Source: Microstegium vimineum (lineage: Eukaryota; Streptophyta; Magnoliopsida; Poales; Poaceae). Taken from it: a DNA stretch of 64,000 nt. This document shows, piece by piece, positions 1 to 12,310 of the stretch; positions within the stretch are counted from its first letter, which is position 1, and each line of letters begins with the position of its first letter. The stretch is from the NCBI GenBank assembly GCA_022036555.1, contig CM039126.1, positions 30,775,925-30,839,924 of the forward strand. The letters are read 5' to 3'. The translations under genes and the position numbers were made by a program. The notes under the pieces are model-generated. The model was not told where the DNA came from. It was given only the letters and a program-made list of their open reading frames with translations, and did no database searches.

Positions 1-275
1 ATTTGAGAGAGAGAGATTTTGGATGGGGTCCCTGCTCGCCTTATATAGCCAGGGAGCAGGTTACAATTTCCATATCCTAACAATTACAATCGGTCTCTTA
101 AGGCAAGGGATCCAAGTCTATCTACTAGGATCTTCGTTGGCGAGCAAGACATCTTCGGAGTCCTTGGCGAGCACGACGTGCTGGTCGCGTGCCGCAAGGC
201 CTCGTGGGCTGGGCCATCTTCTGGTCGGTAGGCCCATAAGGTCCCTAGGGATATGCCGAGGTAATATCCCCAACA
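1..275 (-). repeat. LTR-A fragment, outer end of an LTR retrotransposon leaving the window
   Basis: The reverse complement matches 38026-38305, the first 280 bp of a complete LTR seen later in the window, including the TATA stretch (ctatataaggcgagcaggg). The LTR begins at 275 with TGTTGGGG on the minus strand. No polypurine tract lies beyond 275, so this is an outer boundary and the body of the element lies to the left of the window. Confidence 0.85.
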
Positions 276-656
276 GATATAGCTTGATCTATGGGTATGG
301 CCAATGATGCAAACAACAATATATTACAATGGCACTCTTATGCACTCTTATTTATGAACTCATATGCTCATGTGGACAAAGCTTATGAACTCATATCCAT
401 TCAATTTTTTTCATTTTTTTCATGACTCTTATGCACTCTTATTTATGAACTCTTTGTATGGCTGTGTTGCATGGACAAAGCTTGTACACATCCTTTCAGT
501 AGCAAGACCATCATATACCTTATGATATGTGACGGCAACAGGCCTATGATGCAAACTTATTGAAAATATGAGGTGGCTACGATCTAATATGTGGGTTTTC
601 TTGATGTTTTCAGGAATGTCATCAAATCCATCCGAGCCATCCATTCTCTTGAAACT
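276..656. other. Spacer between two retroelements
   Basis: This AT-rich stretch holds no gene that I can support. It has short direct repeats, for example atgcactcttatttatgaactc near 339 and 433 and tggacaaagctt near 373 and 472. It is the left flank of E1; the right flank continues at 26598. Confidence 0.5.
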
Positions 657-2081
657 TGTCGGGTACGAAGGTAAGGGGTACCCTAAACCCTTCGATAATT
701 TAACGCTAAACATAGCAACCATTTTTAACACAGGAACCAACCCACTGCTCAAGTCAGTAAGGAAAGGCCCATCTCACGAAGGCCTCCTGCACCGGCCGTA
801 GCGACCCGTCGTGGGCCGGCCTGCTTCGAAAAAGACACGGACGAGGGGCCGAACGAACGACCCCTCCACCTCCACCTCGACACCGAATGACGGACGAGGG
901 GCCGAACGAACGACCCCTCCACCTCCACCTCGACGTCGAATGACGGGCGAGGGGTCGAACGAATGACCCCTCCGCCTCCACCTCGACGCAGAATGACGGG
1001 CGAGGGGTCAAACGAACGACCCCTCCGCCTCTGCCTCGATCCCGAGTGACGGACCAAGGGTCGAACGAACGACCCCTCGGCCCCTACCTCGATCTCTCAG
1101 ACTCCGCCTCCACCTCGACGCCGAGTGACGGAAAGAGGTCAAACGAACGACCCCTCAACGACGAGCTCGATCAGCCCAACTGCTCCCGGTATGGGTTAAA
1201 GTAAACCCACCTAACGCCATGGGCGCCCGCGTCCGCTGTCAAATCCGTCAACTCTCCGCCATGTCCCTGACTCCTGTCAGTTGTGCTGCCACTGTAACCA
1301 CGCCGCGAGTATGGACTCCAGAAGCACCCCTCGAGACGTGAACAGTGCGGCCCTCGACGACGACTTCAGGGATACAACAGAGCCACGCAGGGCTCGACCA
1401 CCCCCCCCCCCTTGACCAGGGGGCTCGACCCCTACCTCCGACAACTCCAGTATGGGGCCCGTCCCATCTGCCCCGTCTCGCTTTAGCTGTGGGATTCGCG
1501 CCCGCCTGCGGAAGCTATGCCGCGACGACTTCTACTGCCACCACGACCCGGAGCACCAGATGGACGGGAAGGCCATGCCGCCATAGTGCTCGACGTCCCT
1601 TCGCCAGCACTATGCCACGGACACGCCGCCCATGCCACAACAGTTTAGGACCCTATACCCTCGGGCCTCCCCTTGGTCTATAAAAGGGGACGCCAAGGTA
1701 GAAGAGAGGGAGGACGATCATCTTCCGATCCGACATCCGATCAGAGAGATCCCTGGACTCTCAGACAACTCCACACTCACACTCCACACACCCCGTTGCT
1801 CGATCGACCCCTCGAGCGACGAACCCACCGCCTAGGGTAGCCCTACTAGCCTTAGGCATTAGCTCACTCTGAGCAGCTCCGTGCAAACCAGCTTGTACCC
1901 CCCTGTACGAGCACTTTGGGTGCGAGATAATACAAGTCATCCTCCCCCGCTGGACGTAGGGCCTTCTTTGCCCGAACCAGGATAAATCTTGTGTCCATCT
2001 TGCATCACATCTGGGAGAGGGAGCACGCAATATACAAATTTACTAGTTGGTGGTCTTGACCCCCGGGTCATAACACCGACA
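657..2081 (+). repeat. 5' LTR of E1
   Basis: Direct repeat of 25154-26597. Around 826-1160 it holds about six degenerate tandem units of roughly 55 bp built on a 'gaggggtcgaacgaacgacc' core. A promoter-like TATA box (gtctataaaagg) lies near 1676-1687. The open frames inside it are chance products of the GC-rich tandem repeat. Confidence 0.92.
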
Positions 2082-2082
2082 G

Positions 2083-2102
2083 TTGGCGCGCCAGGTAGGG
2101 GG
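2083..2102 (+). other. Primer-binding site of E1
   Basis: TTGGCGCGCCAGGTAGGGGG starts one base after the 5' LTR, where minus-strand DNA synthesis of an LTR retrotransposon is primed by a tRNA. The same motif, slightly decayed, follows an LTR-A end at 42576-42594. I did not assign the tRNA. Confidence 0.75.
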
Positions 2103-2108
2103 AATTGC

Positions 2109-3477
2109 ATGTCGATCAACTCCGAACTACTCTCTCAGATGGATTCCACGATCCCGTCATTTCCATTCACCACTGTCGTCTGGTTTGGTAGTCTAGGGTT
2201 CATATCCACGGGCCAGGGCCACTACATAGTCTTTCCCTTTGCTCGTGGCCTGGACGGCAGCAGTACCGGTACACCGGGGCTAAGCAGGATCAGGCGACGG
2301 TCCCTCCGCTTGCGCCTCTGGCCTGCGATCAGGAGGAGGCGCGAGCGCCTCCAACGCGCTCGTCACCGTGCGGACTCCGAGATGCCGGATGTCGTTTCCC
2401 CGGCCCCAACTAGCGACACAGTCCCTCCTCTCGGGAGCCTGTTTGACCCAGGCTTGCGGACCAAGGGCGGGCACCCCTCTGAGCGGGACTTTGGCTCTGC
2501 CATATCATCGTCCCCGGGGGTCCCCGTGGCCTCTCCGACACACTCGACCCCGTCACCACCGTGTAACCCATTTCCATACGGGCTCCACAACAGTTCAAGA
2601 CTCTGCTCTACCCTCGCAGATTTGCAGATACAGACACGTTGCGGGTCTCCAGGGACCCCGCCGCGTGCGACGACCAACCCCGTCACCACCTCTCTGCCGG
2701 ATGGGCAACCAGAGCCAAGACAAGCCCGGACATGGGGCACGTTGCGACGACGCCTAGCCGAGGAGCGCAGGGGGCCTTTCCCCCACTTCTACCACGCCGA
2801 CCCCGACTCGGACTCTCCCGATGAGGGTTACAATCCCACGCAGGAATGCTTCCACCTCGACGAACAGGCCGACCCCCAGGACGACGTCGACGACACCGTG
2901 GCCACGGATGAAGGAGGAGGGGGCAACGCTACACCAGCATGAGACGCTGACCCCCCGAGTCCTGACAAAGCCGATCCACTTCCAGACATCCAGATCACGC
3001 AAGTCCGAGAGCTGCTCAGTAAGCTCGAGGTGGAGCGCCTACGACTTCAGCAACTCGAGCACGCCCTCGAGCGAGATCGAGGGCGCCCATAGGGTGGAGG
3101 AGCTCGCGAGCGGGCCCGGGAAGTCCATCGGCAAATCATCGAGGAGGGGGCGAACGAACCCCGAGTCTACAACCGCGCCAGCCAAAACTTCGTGGCAGCT
3201 GCAATGCTGCTCCGCGACATGTCGGCGCCATCAACTCCCAAAGCACGGCGTATCAGGAACGAGATCCAGGGGCTTCTCCAAACTGCGGCCGTGCAGCAGG
3301 CGGAGAGCTCGGCCTCGAGGCGTCGAGGGGCTGTCTTCGAGCGTCAGGAAGTACCCCCTCGACAGAATCAAGAGGTATCCGTCCACTAGGACAAAGCACC
3401 CCAAGGCCAAGTCGAGCGACGACCGGTTCGAGAACGCCTCGTCGATGATCGACCCCCACGGGTGAACAATCGACGTC
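2109..3477 (+). pseudogene. E1 gag, N-terminal part, with in-frame stops
   Basis: The frame opens with ATG at 2109, just after the primer-binding site. It is rich in Arg, Pro, Ser and acidic residues and stays readable up to the E2 insertion. It is cut only by TGA at 2940, TAG at 3090 and TAG at 3387, each one C-to-T change from CGA or CAG. After 2943 there is a helical stretch (motif QVRELLSKLEVERLRLQQLE), as in Tat-type Gag N-termini. The frame resumes beyond E2 at 13442. Gag would form the particle that packages element RNA. Confidence 0.75.
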
Positions 3478-3482
3478 GGTAC
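3478..3482. repeat. Left target-site duplication of E2 (GGTAC)
   Basis: GGTAC abuts the left LTR of E2 and recurs at 13437-13441 directly after the right LTR. Removing E2 plus one copy rejoins the E1 gag frame, so E2 entered an existing E1. Confidence 0.95.
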
Positions 3483-4608
3483 TGTTGACACAAAAAGCGT
3501 CAGAATCTGCGAACACCTCGGGCTATTACCCAAAGCTCGGTATCCGGAGGCATACCAGTCGATTTGACCAGTTAATCGACAAGGACGATAACTAGAGCAA
3601 GATCCAATCCAGACAACGGCGATGCGCCCGGATGTTGGGATTGAGGCTTGATCAGGATAACTAGAGCAGAGCTGAACGAGGCAACAGCGATGCGCCCGGA
3701 TGCCAAGGCTCAGAGATACTCCCACGCGGAACTTGCAAGGATTTGACGGAGATCAAGGTGATGCAGCCCATCGAAGCATGAAGAACTCATTAAAAAAACT
3801 ATAACTAATGCAAAAAAGGGTAAATTGCGATAAAAAGTAGAATAAGAGTAAAATTGGTTTGTTTGATATTGGATTGATTGTCATACACGTAGCTCTCGGG
3901 CACATATTTATACTCCCGCATGGAGAGTTGTACAAAGACACGACTCGTATCCTTCCTAAAACAAACTCCTAACTTTAAGGAAACTGACTCGTGCAGGAGT
4001 CGGACCTAAAACAATAATATTATTTTCCTAAACAAACACACTTATTTTAAAGGAAAACAAACGACTCACGCAAGAGTCGGACTCAAACTGCTATAACAAT
4101 ACTGGTATAAAATCACCAGTCTCCCAATGTCTTCCCTTCGATGGAAACTTTCCATCGGCAGATCCCTTCAATCTGCGACTTCCTTCTTTAACCACCGGCA
4201 ACCTTCTGCTGACATCGAGCGTTAAGTCACCCTGTACTCATCGGCACCCCATGCCCATCGGCATCGGCAATACTTCCCGATCGGCAACCTTGTACTGGTA
4301 ACTGTCTTCACCAATCAGTCCCTATCGGCAATCGACAACCACTCTTCATCGGCAATCGGTAATGTCTCCTCATCGGTAATCGGCAATGTCTCCTCATCGG
4401 CAATCGGTAACAGCAACTCAGCCCATGCGACCTAACTTCACCAATTAACCTTAAGGACCATCTAGCCTCTATCGGCAACACACTTAGTCTTCCCGCAGCA
4501 TATTCCCATCGGCAATACTGGCTCATGATTTCCTGATGCCGATAGAGAACGACCGCTGACCAGTCAAGCCTTAGCTCATTTGACACGTGCTGAAAAACGG
4601 TGTCAACA
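3483..4608 (-). repeat. 3' LTR of E2 (left copy)
   Basis: Ends are TGTTGACAC...GTGTCAACA, near-perfect inverted ends. The sequence matches 12311-13436 base for base apart from about 27 substitutions. Its terminal third is dense in the short motif ATCGGCA and its reverse complement. Confidence 0.93.
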
Positions 4609-4618
4609 CATGCCCCCC
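4609..4618 (-). other. Polypurine tract of E2
   Basis: On the minus strand the bases next to the left LTR read TTGGGGGGCATG, a G-rich tract where plus-strand DNA synthesis would be primed. This fixes the element orientation as minus. Confidence 0.75.
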
Positions 4619-4854
4619 AATTTCGGAGCGTATAATATTACGTGCCGAAATTCTCTCCACTGTAGCCGTTGCTGTAGCCGTTACCTTCGAGATAGATGCA
4701 CAGTTTCCTCGATCCCCGCGCACGGAACCGCAATTTAATAATAAAATCCCTCGACTGTAGCACAAACAGTTGCAAGTCCCCTCGATCATCGCGCGCATCT
4801 AGCACGGGCCTCTCCACAGTGTGAACCGAAATCCCAAAATGCCCCTGAGTAAGC

Positions 4855-4863
4855 TTATAAAAG
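4855..4863 (+). promoter_or_regulatory. TATA box candidate of the PMD cargo gene
   Basis: TTATAAAAG lies about 165 bp upstream of the proposed ATG at 5024, outside the LTR and directed against the element's own transcription. It would give the cargo gene an independent promoter. Position and sequence are seen; promoter activity is inferred. Confidence 0.5.
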
Positions 4864-5023
4864 TTACCGGGATCCAATCTGTTTTTTTACCCCAAGTCCA
4901 TTTTCACTTTTACACCTGCCTTCGTCTTCAACCTTCGGCGACGCCTCCGAAGAACACCTGTTCTCCCGTGCAACAGTCCTCTCCGCAATCCAAGGACGAA
5001 CCGCAAGCACTCCTTCAACTCCA

Positions 5024-8000
5024 ATGGCGATCCAAGTCGACATCCCCAAGGTAAGACCTATTCTCTCCCTAATCCAACCTCCTGCTGGCTCTTTTCCGCA
5101 CGAATCTAGAATCATCCCCGTTCCTTTTCTAATTCTTTCCTTTCTTTTCTTCGAACTCTAGGAACTGTACAACAAAGTAGTGATCCCGCTCGCTCAGTCC
5201 AACTTCAGTTGTCTAGGTCCAATGGGAAACCCTGACCCCAGTTACATAATCAACGCAAAAACCAACCGCATCAGTTGTCTAGATCTGAATGCTTCAGTTT
5301 AGGGTTATGGAAGGATGCCTTCCGTTCATGGCCCAAGCCTACCAAGGGGTGGAAGAACTGGTACCTTCGGGTAACTAGAACACAGCAGGTGTACTGGGCA
5401 GAGCGCAACCTGGATCAATGCATTAGGCTCTCCATTGCCGATATGCAGAAAAATGAGAATATGATGATAGCAGCCTCTTACTTCTGGTCCGACACTATGA
5501 ATGTTTTTCTATTCAGACATGGACCAGCTACTCCTACCCTTGCCGAAGTGCACATGCTGACCGGCCTGGACGTTTCTTCCGATGATGTCTCAACTTTATT
5601 TCATCGGAAAGCTGAACACAAAGTGAATACACGGAACATCGGTGGCTGGACCGGTTACATCCAAGAGCAGCAACAGACTGGGTCGGTAAGCCAAAGAGAG
5701 CACGCCACCTTTCTGAACATGTGGTTAGAGAAATTTGTCTTCTATGGCAAGACTGTCGGACCGACCACCATGTATCTCCCAGCAGCAGAACTCCTTGCCG
5801 ATGGAACAAGACTCCCTCTCGGCAGATACCTCCTCGGATCGGTATACCACCTCCTGCATCAAGTGTCCAAAAAACTATTGCTAGGTGAGTCCATCGGCAA
5901 CCTTGGAGGCCCCTGGTGGCTTATCAATATGTGGCTGAACGCACACATGCACAAGACCCTTCAGTTTGACCTATTCGCTCAACGATTCCCAAGGGACATA
6001 TCGGAAGATCACCAGTATAGGGATGATGAATCGACAACTCGCCCCCCACTCAACTTTGGAGAGGCCATCATAGTATTTCCAGGAACCGATGCCGATACAG
6101 AGCAATTCGGCATGTTTTTTCAGAGGTTTTACAATGGAATTCCTGCCACAGAACGGCTCTGGTGGCCATATGTCGACGAAGACAACCAATTCCCACTGCT
6201 ATTCAATCTTACCAATGGGATTGTGCCTGAGAATCAAACAATCATGAAGGCCAGTATTATCCCCCGTGCTATCCCAGTGAACATCTTTGGATCCGGGAAG
6301 AATGCCCCTCCATCGTTTGAATTCTATTACCCATCGGCAGCGGCGAGACAACTAGCCTTTGGTCAACTGCCGATTAAGCTCTGCTACTCCAAGGTGGTGA
6401 AGCCTAGGTAGACAATCTCCAGCGCTCTAGACTAGAATAAGGTCGTCAATCTTCCTCCCAATGCCGATATATCAGACCTTGAACTGTCTTCCTGGTCGCC
6501 AACCTCCTTCATTACGAATGAGTACAAGTCCTGGTGGCAAGAATGGAGGCACCAATTATTTGCTAAGTCATCGCACTACTATCGGCACATGATCGACGCC
6601 AACCACATCATCCCTGACAACACAGTAAGTCTCTGTCCCGATGCATTCCTTATCACTTCACTTTAATCATTGGCATCTGACCCCCTTATGCTTGATAGGT
6701 CGACGATCCAATTCCTCCGATGAGCAGGAGTGGCAAGCCCTTCAATCTTCGGATGATGAGTCCCATCTCACTCATCGGCAATAAAGCCCCCACGTTAGCT
6801 GCCTTCACTCCTCAACAGGTACCTACACCGACACCTGCAAAAGCCAAGGCTACATCGGCCACTGCTGCTGCCCTGACGCGGGTGTTTGCAGTAAACTCAT
6901 CTTCACCTATACCGATTACATACTATTTTCATCGGCAATATTTACTTCGTATAACCTGTACCGAACATTTTCAGGCTATGAGGTCATCGGCAGCTGCTCC
7001 AAGCAGACAAGCACCTCCTAGTTCGGCTGCCGATGCCCCCCAGTCTTCGTCGAAATGGGCTGGATCTCCTACTACCGCGCCAAGGAAAAAGAGGCGTCTG
7101 AGACTAGCTTCCCCATCTTCTCCATCGGCTTCAACTGCACCACCAACTGCCAATGCACCATCGGCAAGACCGTCGACGGCTCCTACTCCTGATCATCCAC
7201 TGGACGACGTCTCTAACCAAGAGACAACTCCACCTGCTGCAGCGGCGGAGGCGGCATCGGCATCGGCACCGGCCGAAATCCCTGATGAGGGCATGGCGTC
7301 GCCACCACAGGAACCAACAGCATCGGTATCGGCACCAGTGCCTACATCACATGAAAGCCCTAACCAGGGGACGACTCCACTTGCTGCAGCGGTGGCGGCG
7401 ACATCGGCATCGGCGCCTTCACCAACTGAGATTCCTGATGAAACAACGGTGTTACCACCAAGGAAGCCAGCTACTACGTCGGAAGCAATACCGACAACAA
7501 CGTCACTAGTACCAACGGCTTCAGCAACAGAAGCTCATTCATCGGCAACTGCTGCTGATCTCCAGGACGAAGCCGGACCATCAACATACCAAGTCCTCGG
7601 CAAGAGATTAGCTTTAAGATCGTAAGTCGGCTACCAAGAAATCCATAGCATAACCTTATGATCGGCACATTTTAACTTCTTTTTCAGGCCCAAGACTCCC
7701 CAGACAGCCTATTTTCCTTCGGCCTCAACCTCCATGATGAAGATGAACACCAAGGCCCCGCTGGAGCAGACAACCTGTTCTCTTTTGCTGTCAACATTTC
7801 CGATGAGGACGAAGACGAGCAAAGTTCTGCTCCAGCTCTATCGGCAGAAGTGAAATCCAAGCTCGAGGCATTACTCTCTCAGCTACAGATAGATACATCC
7901 CAGCTTGTCCAGGATTCAACTGCAGCAAGGGCAATTTTCAAAGATATCCAAGGCCAGCTACGTGCCGATGCAGAAGAGATCCTCCTTCAAGCAGCCTTCC

Positions 8001-8434
8001 TTGAGAGTCGCCGATTACAATACCAACGGGCCTCAAGTCGCATTGCCAACAGGAATGCCCAATCCAAACTCACGGAAGAAATGCTTAAGTTTAAGCAAAT
8101 TGCCGATGAGAAGAACAAGAACATCGACCAAGTGGAGGCTTCTGGTACTGATCTTGAACAGGCATTTATCCAATTATCGGCAAAAAAGGAAGAGCTGCAG
8201 GCCGAGCTGAGAAAAGTTGAAGAAGCTTTGAACACAGTCAGCCAGAAGAGAGCCCAACTCCCCGACACCATCACGGCTCTGCGACAAGAGAGGGATAGCA
8301 ATGCCCGACAAGCCATCACTCTAAAGAAGAAGATCAAGTCGGTTGAAGGCTCTGCCGATGAGGACGCTAGGGAGATAGCAGAAATAGAACAAATTCGCCT
8401 GCGTGCGATATCAATTATCCACTCCCTGTTGTAA
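5024..8434 (+). pseudogene. Plant mobile domain (PMD) gene carried antisense in E2
   Basis: The main frame at 5275-6411 resembles the plant mobile domain (Pfam PF10536, 'aminotransferase-like'), seen in MAIN/MAIL proteins and often in plant transposons. Supporting blocks include the early WYLRV and YFWSDTMNVFLF segments and LTGLDV. A short first exon is likely (ATG 5024, donor GTAAG at 5051, acceptor at 5161), but it is out of phase with the main frame, so one frameshift has occurred. In-frame TAG codons at 6409 and 6433, both explicable as CAG to TAG, cut the domain before the segment ending near 6635 at a GTAAGT donor. A Ser/Ala/Pro-rich part follows (6720-7621, with KKRRLR, a possible nuclear signal), an intron (7622-7687), and an acidic then coiled-coil tail (7688-8434, stop TAA). 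The gene runs opposite to gag. It looks like a formerly functional, intron-containing gene now broken. Confidence 0.72.
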
Positions 8435-8699
8435 CTTGTTAAATTCCATCACATCGGAAAATATAACATTGATACTTGATTTTGCCTTGTAATATAATGG
8501 CAATACGCTTTTACCGATGTATTACAACTTTCCTTTCATCGTCATTCGAACGAGCACGCTATACGTCGACTACTTCGAGAGTTTCTAGAATGTAAGCATT
8601 GCTGGGAACAGACTGTCCCATCCGATAAGGACTTCCCCAATTAAGAAATCGTCTTCCAAGCTTAGAACTTAGTCCCAATTGGTAACATCAACCTCCATA

Positions 8700-9150
8700 C
8701 CAGAGTACTATCGGCAAACTCTTTCACCCAGTTATCGGCAACCATTACCGACACCATGACTTATCGAATCGGCTAAAATCTTCCTCGAGTAATCTCAACT
8801 CTTTAGCATGGCATGGTATTCAGCCCGATTGTCGGTTGAGGTAGCAATAATTAGCAACAAAATTTCATACTCCCATCAGAACGAAATCCAGACAATGCCG
8901 ATAGATCCACCAAAGGGTACAAGGAGCAACCTCTAAGATACTTGCACCACATGTTTAATCACCGCACACAAGCACGGCAAAATTATTCTTTTAATCATTC
9001 TCCTCTGTCAGTTAACAAATTCACCGGCAGTGCCGTTTTTAATGCACAAACTATTTACTCAACCAGCCGGGGCTCCCAAATATAACAATCGGAATCGCCA
9101 AAGTTTGCCGAGTGTTGCTCCCAAGTTAAAACATTAAGATCATTGACCCT
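8700..9150 (-). pseudogene. Decayed pol trace of E2 (RNase H-like motif)
   Basis: On the minus strand near 8845-8790 a frame reads STDNRAEYHAML, close to the RNase H segment found in gypsy pol. The surrounding DNA has no open frame. This suggests that E2 once had pol and lost it by deletion and decay. The motif is short, so the call is tentative. Confidence 0.4.
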
Positions 9151-9152
9151 AG

Positions 9153-12100
9153 TTATGCCATCGGCAATATATTGACATCCGCCGATGGATTTCCATCCTT
9201 GCGCTTCGGCCTCCACTGCTTTTCCTTTGAAGGAATTTCACTGCCATAAAAATCGTTTCGGCGCTCACGCTGAATTCTTCTTTTCTGGGTCTTTGTTAGA
9301 CCCCTAGGGCACCACTGAGGGAGTCTGGTTTTCCAGACAGGCTGGTGCCGCCTTCCATTGTTGGCATTGGCTTCCTTCCCGATGTTTGGATCTCTGGAGA
9401 GCGCGTCTTCATCGGGTACTCTCGCGTTGGCCATCTCCTCAGGCTCCCCTTGCTCAACACGCCTGCCAAGCCTGTCATGGGCACTAAGCCTGCCCCCCAG
9501 CCGGTCATGCACTGATCTCTTCTCTCTGAGTGGCTTGGCGTACTTGGATGCCCGATCATCAAAGCAAGGTTTCTTACCTGACCGATCGGCAATGTAATAC
9601 CCGTTGCAATGTAGGTAGCTTAATGCTTTCTTCGCAACAGTGAACGAAGAAGGGACACCTCCAGTGATCCTTCTGCCGAAGTCGTTCCTGTTCCTTCTCT
9701 TCCTGTCGATGTCGCTCCTTTTGTGATTGCCGATACTCTTTCCTTGGCTTTTTATGAGTGATTATAATGCTAGGAGCCTTGTTGGTACTGCTACCTTCAT
9801 CAGCAACTCTCTTGCCTTTCCTTTCATCGGCAAACTTTTCTACATCATGTTTAGCCACTTGATGATCGGGATCTACCGATGTACTTTTCCTGGCAGCTTC
9901 CGATGTTAGCACCTTAGGCTTTCCATTAGTTTCCACCATATTATTTGGAAACGGGTGCTGATCAATTTCCATCGGCTTTTGGACTCTAGAATTTTCAAAC
10001 TTGATTCGTTCAGAGTCAATCTCTGACTGCAACTCCCGCCTGAACACTTTGCAGTCATTGGTACTATGAGAAGTCGCGTTGTGCCACTTGCAGTACCTGG
10101 TCTTCTTGAGTTCTTCGGCCGATGGAATTACCTGATTAGGGGCTAGCTGAATTCACCTTTCCTGAAGGAATAGGTCAAATATCCCATCGGCCTTCGTGAC
10201 ATCGAAGGTGCACTTTCCAGTCTTTTTCTGGCCGAGCGCACCAGGTACCGACTCCTCATCTTTCACCCATCCAACAGTGCCGACGTTCACCTCCTCATCT
10301 GACTCAGAGTCCCCTTGTCCAACGAAGAGCACCGTTGCATTCCGAGTCTTTCTGGGCTTGAATGATTTAACGTCCTGATCGGCCTTTGTGATATCAAAGG
10401 TGAATTTTTTCAATTCAGCAACACTGATACTTGGTTCTTCGTCCAAATCTGAGGCCTCCACTTTCTCGGCCAAAAACACCTTTGTGCCTGGATCTTGCCA
10501 ATGCACAGACTCGTTAACCGGTTGAGCAGATGGATGCACTTCTTCATATTTTTGTGGAGAACAGGTCGGAGCAATCGACACATCAGCAGTACCAATCTGT
10601 TGAATATTGTGTATTGGCTGATTGGCCGATGGACAACTCTAAACGTCTACTGGCTGAGTAGGTTGACGTACTTCTTCAGGTCTTGATGTCAAAGTACTTG
10701 AAATGATTGGTGCATGCCCAGTACCAGTTATTGGAACACTATGCTTCGGCTGCGTTGCCGATGGGCAACTTTGCACAGTTACTGGCTTGCATTGTGGCAT
10801 TATATTCATTACATTCATCGGTTGTTGTACCGATGTTTCATTATACACTTTTTCTTGCGAGTATTGCAGCGTAGTACTTATCGGTTGATGTACCGATACT
10901 TCATCCTGAAGACTCACCTGATGATGCTGCGGAACTCCTGCCACTCGGTGCTCAGGCTGCACATATTGCTGCTGAATCAGCAATTGACCGATCCAACCTA
11001 CATTAGGTGTCATCGGCACGTGACTTACCGATGGCTAATAACTAGCTGACTCTTACAACCTTTGTACTCTTGGATGATAACTTTGATTTGTAGGTACCAT
11101 GGGTTGAGCAGCCATAGCCGATGCAGGCTGATCGACACTCGACATGCCTTGTTGCATCGGCCAAGAATTTGCCGATATAGGCTGATCAACTATGGGCACG
11201 CCTTGTTGCATCGGCCAAGCATTTGCCGATAGCTGATAACCGGCTGATGCTTGTTCTTGTTGTACCCTTGGGTGATTGCTTTGACTCGCGGGTACCACAA
11301 CTTGAGCAGTCATTGCCGATACAGATTGATTGACAATCGGCATACCTTATTCCATCGGCCAAGAAGTTGCCGATGGTTGATAGTCAGGTGACGCCTGTCG
11401 TTCTTGTGGCGTCGGATAATTAACAGCATAGCTACCTTGATTAGCAAGTGTTCCAGTTTGAAGAACCATTGCCGCCATGGGTTGATTCGCAACTGCTGGG
11501 CCTTGTTGTACCGGCAAGTGACTTGCCGATGGTTGGGCGTACGGCACTCTGGGTATTGCCGTTTGCAGATTCCCTGTTGGCAACTGCACCGTTGGAGAAG
11601 ATGTAGCATAATGCATCATTGGAACCATCGGTTGTACAGATGTTGCCGATGATATGGGAACCTTCCACCCTGCATGGTTATCTTGGACCAATCTGGAATC
11701 AGCAGATAGACTTGGAGACATACCGTATCCCCACAAGTTGGCAGAAGTTGGCTGATTCTAGATCACGGGTCCAGACATTGTCGAAGCCACCAGATCTGTG
11801 TTCACTTGAGTAGTGTTTGCTGGGCTCAATCTTGGTGGCGCGATCTCATCGGCAGATTGGCTCATAATTGGTGCGGACACCTTCAGAACCGCCGATGGAA
11901 TCGCAAAAGATGCCGATCCGAGTTGATGATACTCCGGACCAACATAATATGGTGTCTGTCCCTGGAAAGCTTGCTTGACAGCGTTGCATACGACATCGGA
12001 CAGCACATCGGATTGGCTAATTAATACATTATTTAATGCAGAATTAATCGTCTCTTGTATCTTACCAGGATCGGCGTCGAAAGTGATCTGCCGCGGTGAC

Positions 12101-12258
12101 GGCGGATCTTGCTTCTGGACTACTTCGCCGATTCTGTTTAGGCTGAAGGATTTAAGATACAACCGCTTGTACTCCTCCATTGCCTGCTCCATAGATTGCT
12201 TCTAACGATCTGTCAGATCTGTTGTGGAGACTTCAATGACACTCCTTGGATTAGTCAT
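9153..12258 (-). pseudogene. E2 gag, one long frame broken by single-base stops and one frameshift
   Basis: The frame starts at ATG 12258, about 30 bp after the primer-binding site, and runs in one register to about 9620. Stops at about 12204 (TAG), 11760 (TAG), 11348 (TAA), 11053 (TAA), about 11038 (TAG), 10639 (TAG) and 10153 (TGA) can each be explained by one C-to-T change from CAG, CAA or CGA. The middle is a Gln/Pro-rich stretch with repeated WPMQQG and VDQP units. The C-terminal half has the CKWHNATSHSTNDC and WRCPFF...HC cysteine/histidine blocks typical of grass gypsy Gag. A frameshift near 9600 moves the rest (VHDRLG repeats, PQWCPRGLTKTQKRR, end near 9153) to other frames. Gag would form the particle. 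Confidence 0.82.
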
Positions 12259-12285
12259 GATAGATATAAAAAATGGTATAATCGT

Positions 12286-12303
12286 GTCCCACCGAGCGTG
12301 CCA
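12286..12303 (-). other. Primer-binding site of E2
   Basis: On the minus strand TGGCACGCTCGGTGGGAC lies a few bases inside the right LTR, in the position and style of gypsy primer-binding sites in grasses. Together with the polypurine tract at 4609 it sets the orientation. Confidence 0.7.
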
Positions 12304-12310
12304 AAACAGG

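Noticed and set aside
749..1057. Gly/Arg/Ser-rich open frames on the minus strand of the E1 LTRs (also 25246-25667)
   Set aside because: They follow the 55-bp tandem repeat in the LTR, are open in several frames and occur identically placed in both LTRs.
826..1160. CRISPR-like array
   Set aside because: Units are contiguous and degenerate without unique spacers, lie in a plant LTR and have no cas genes; likewise the 30-bp repeats at 35044.
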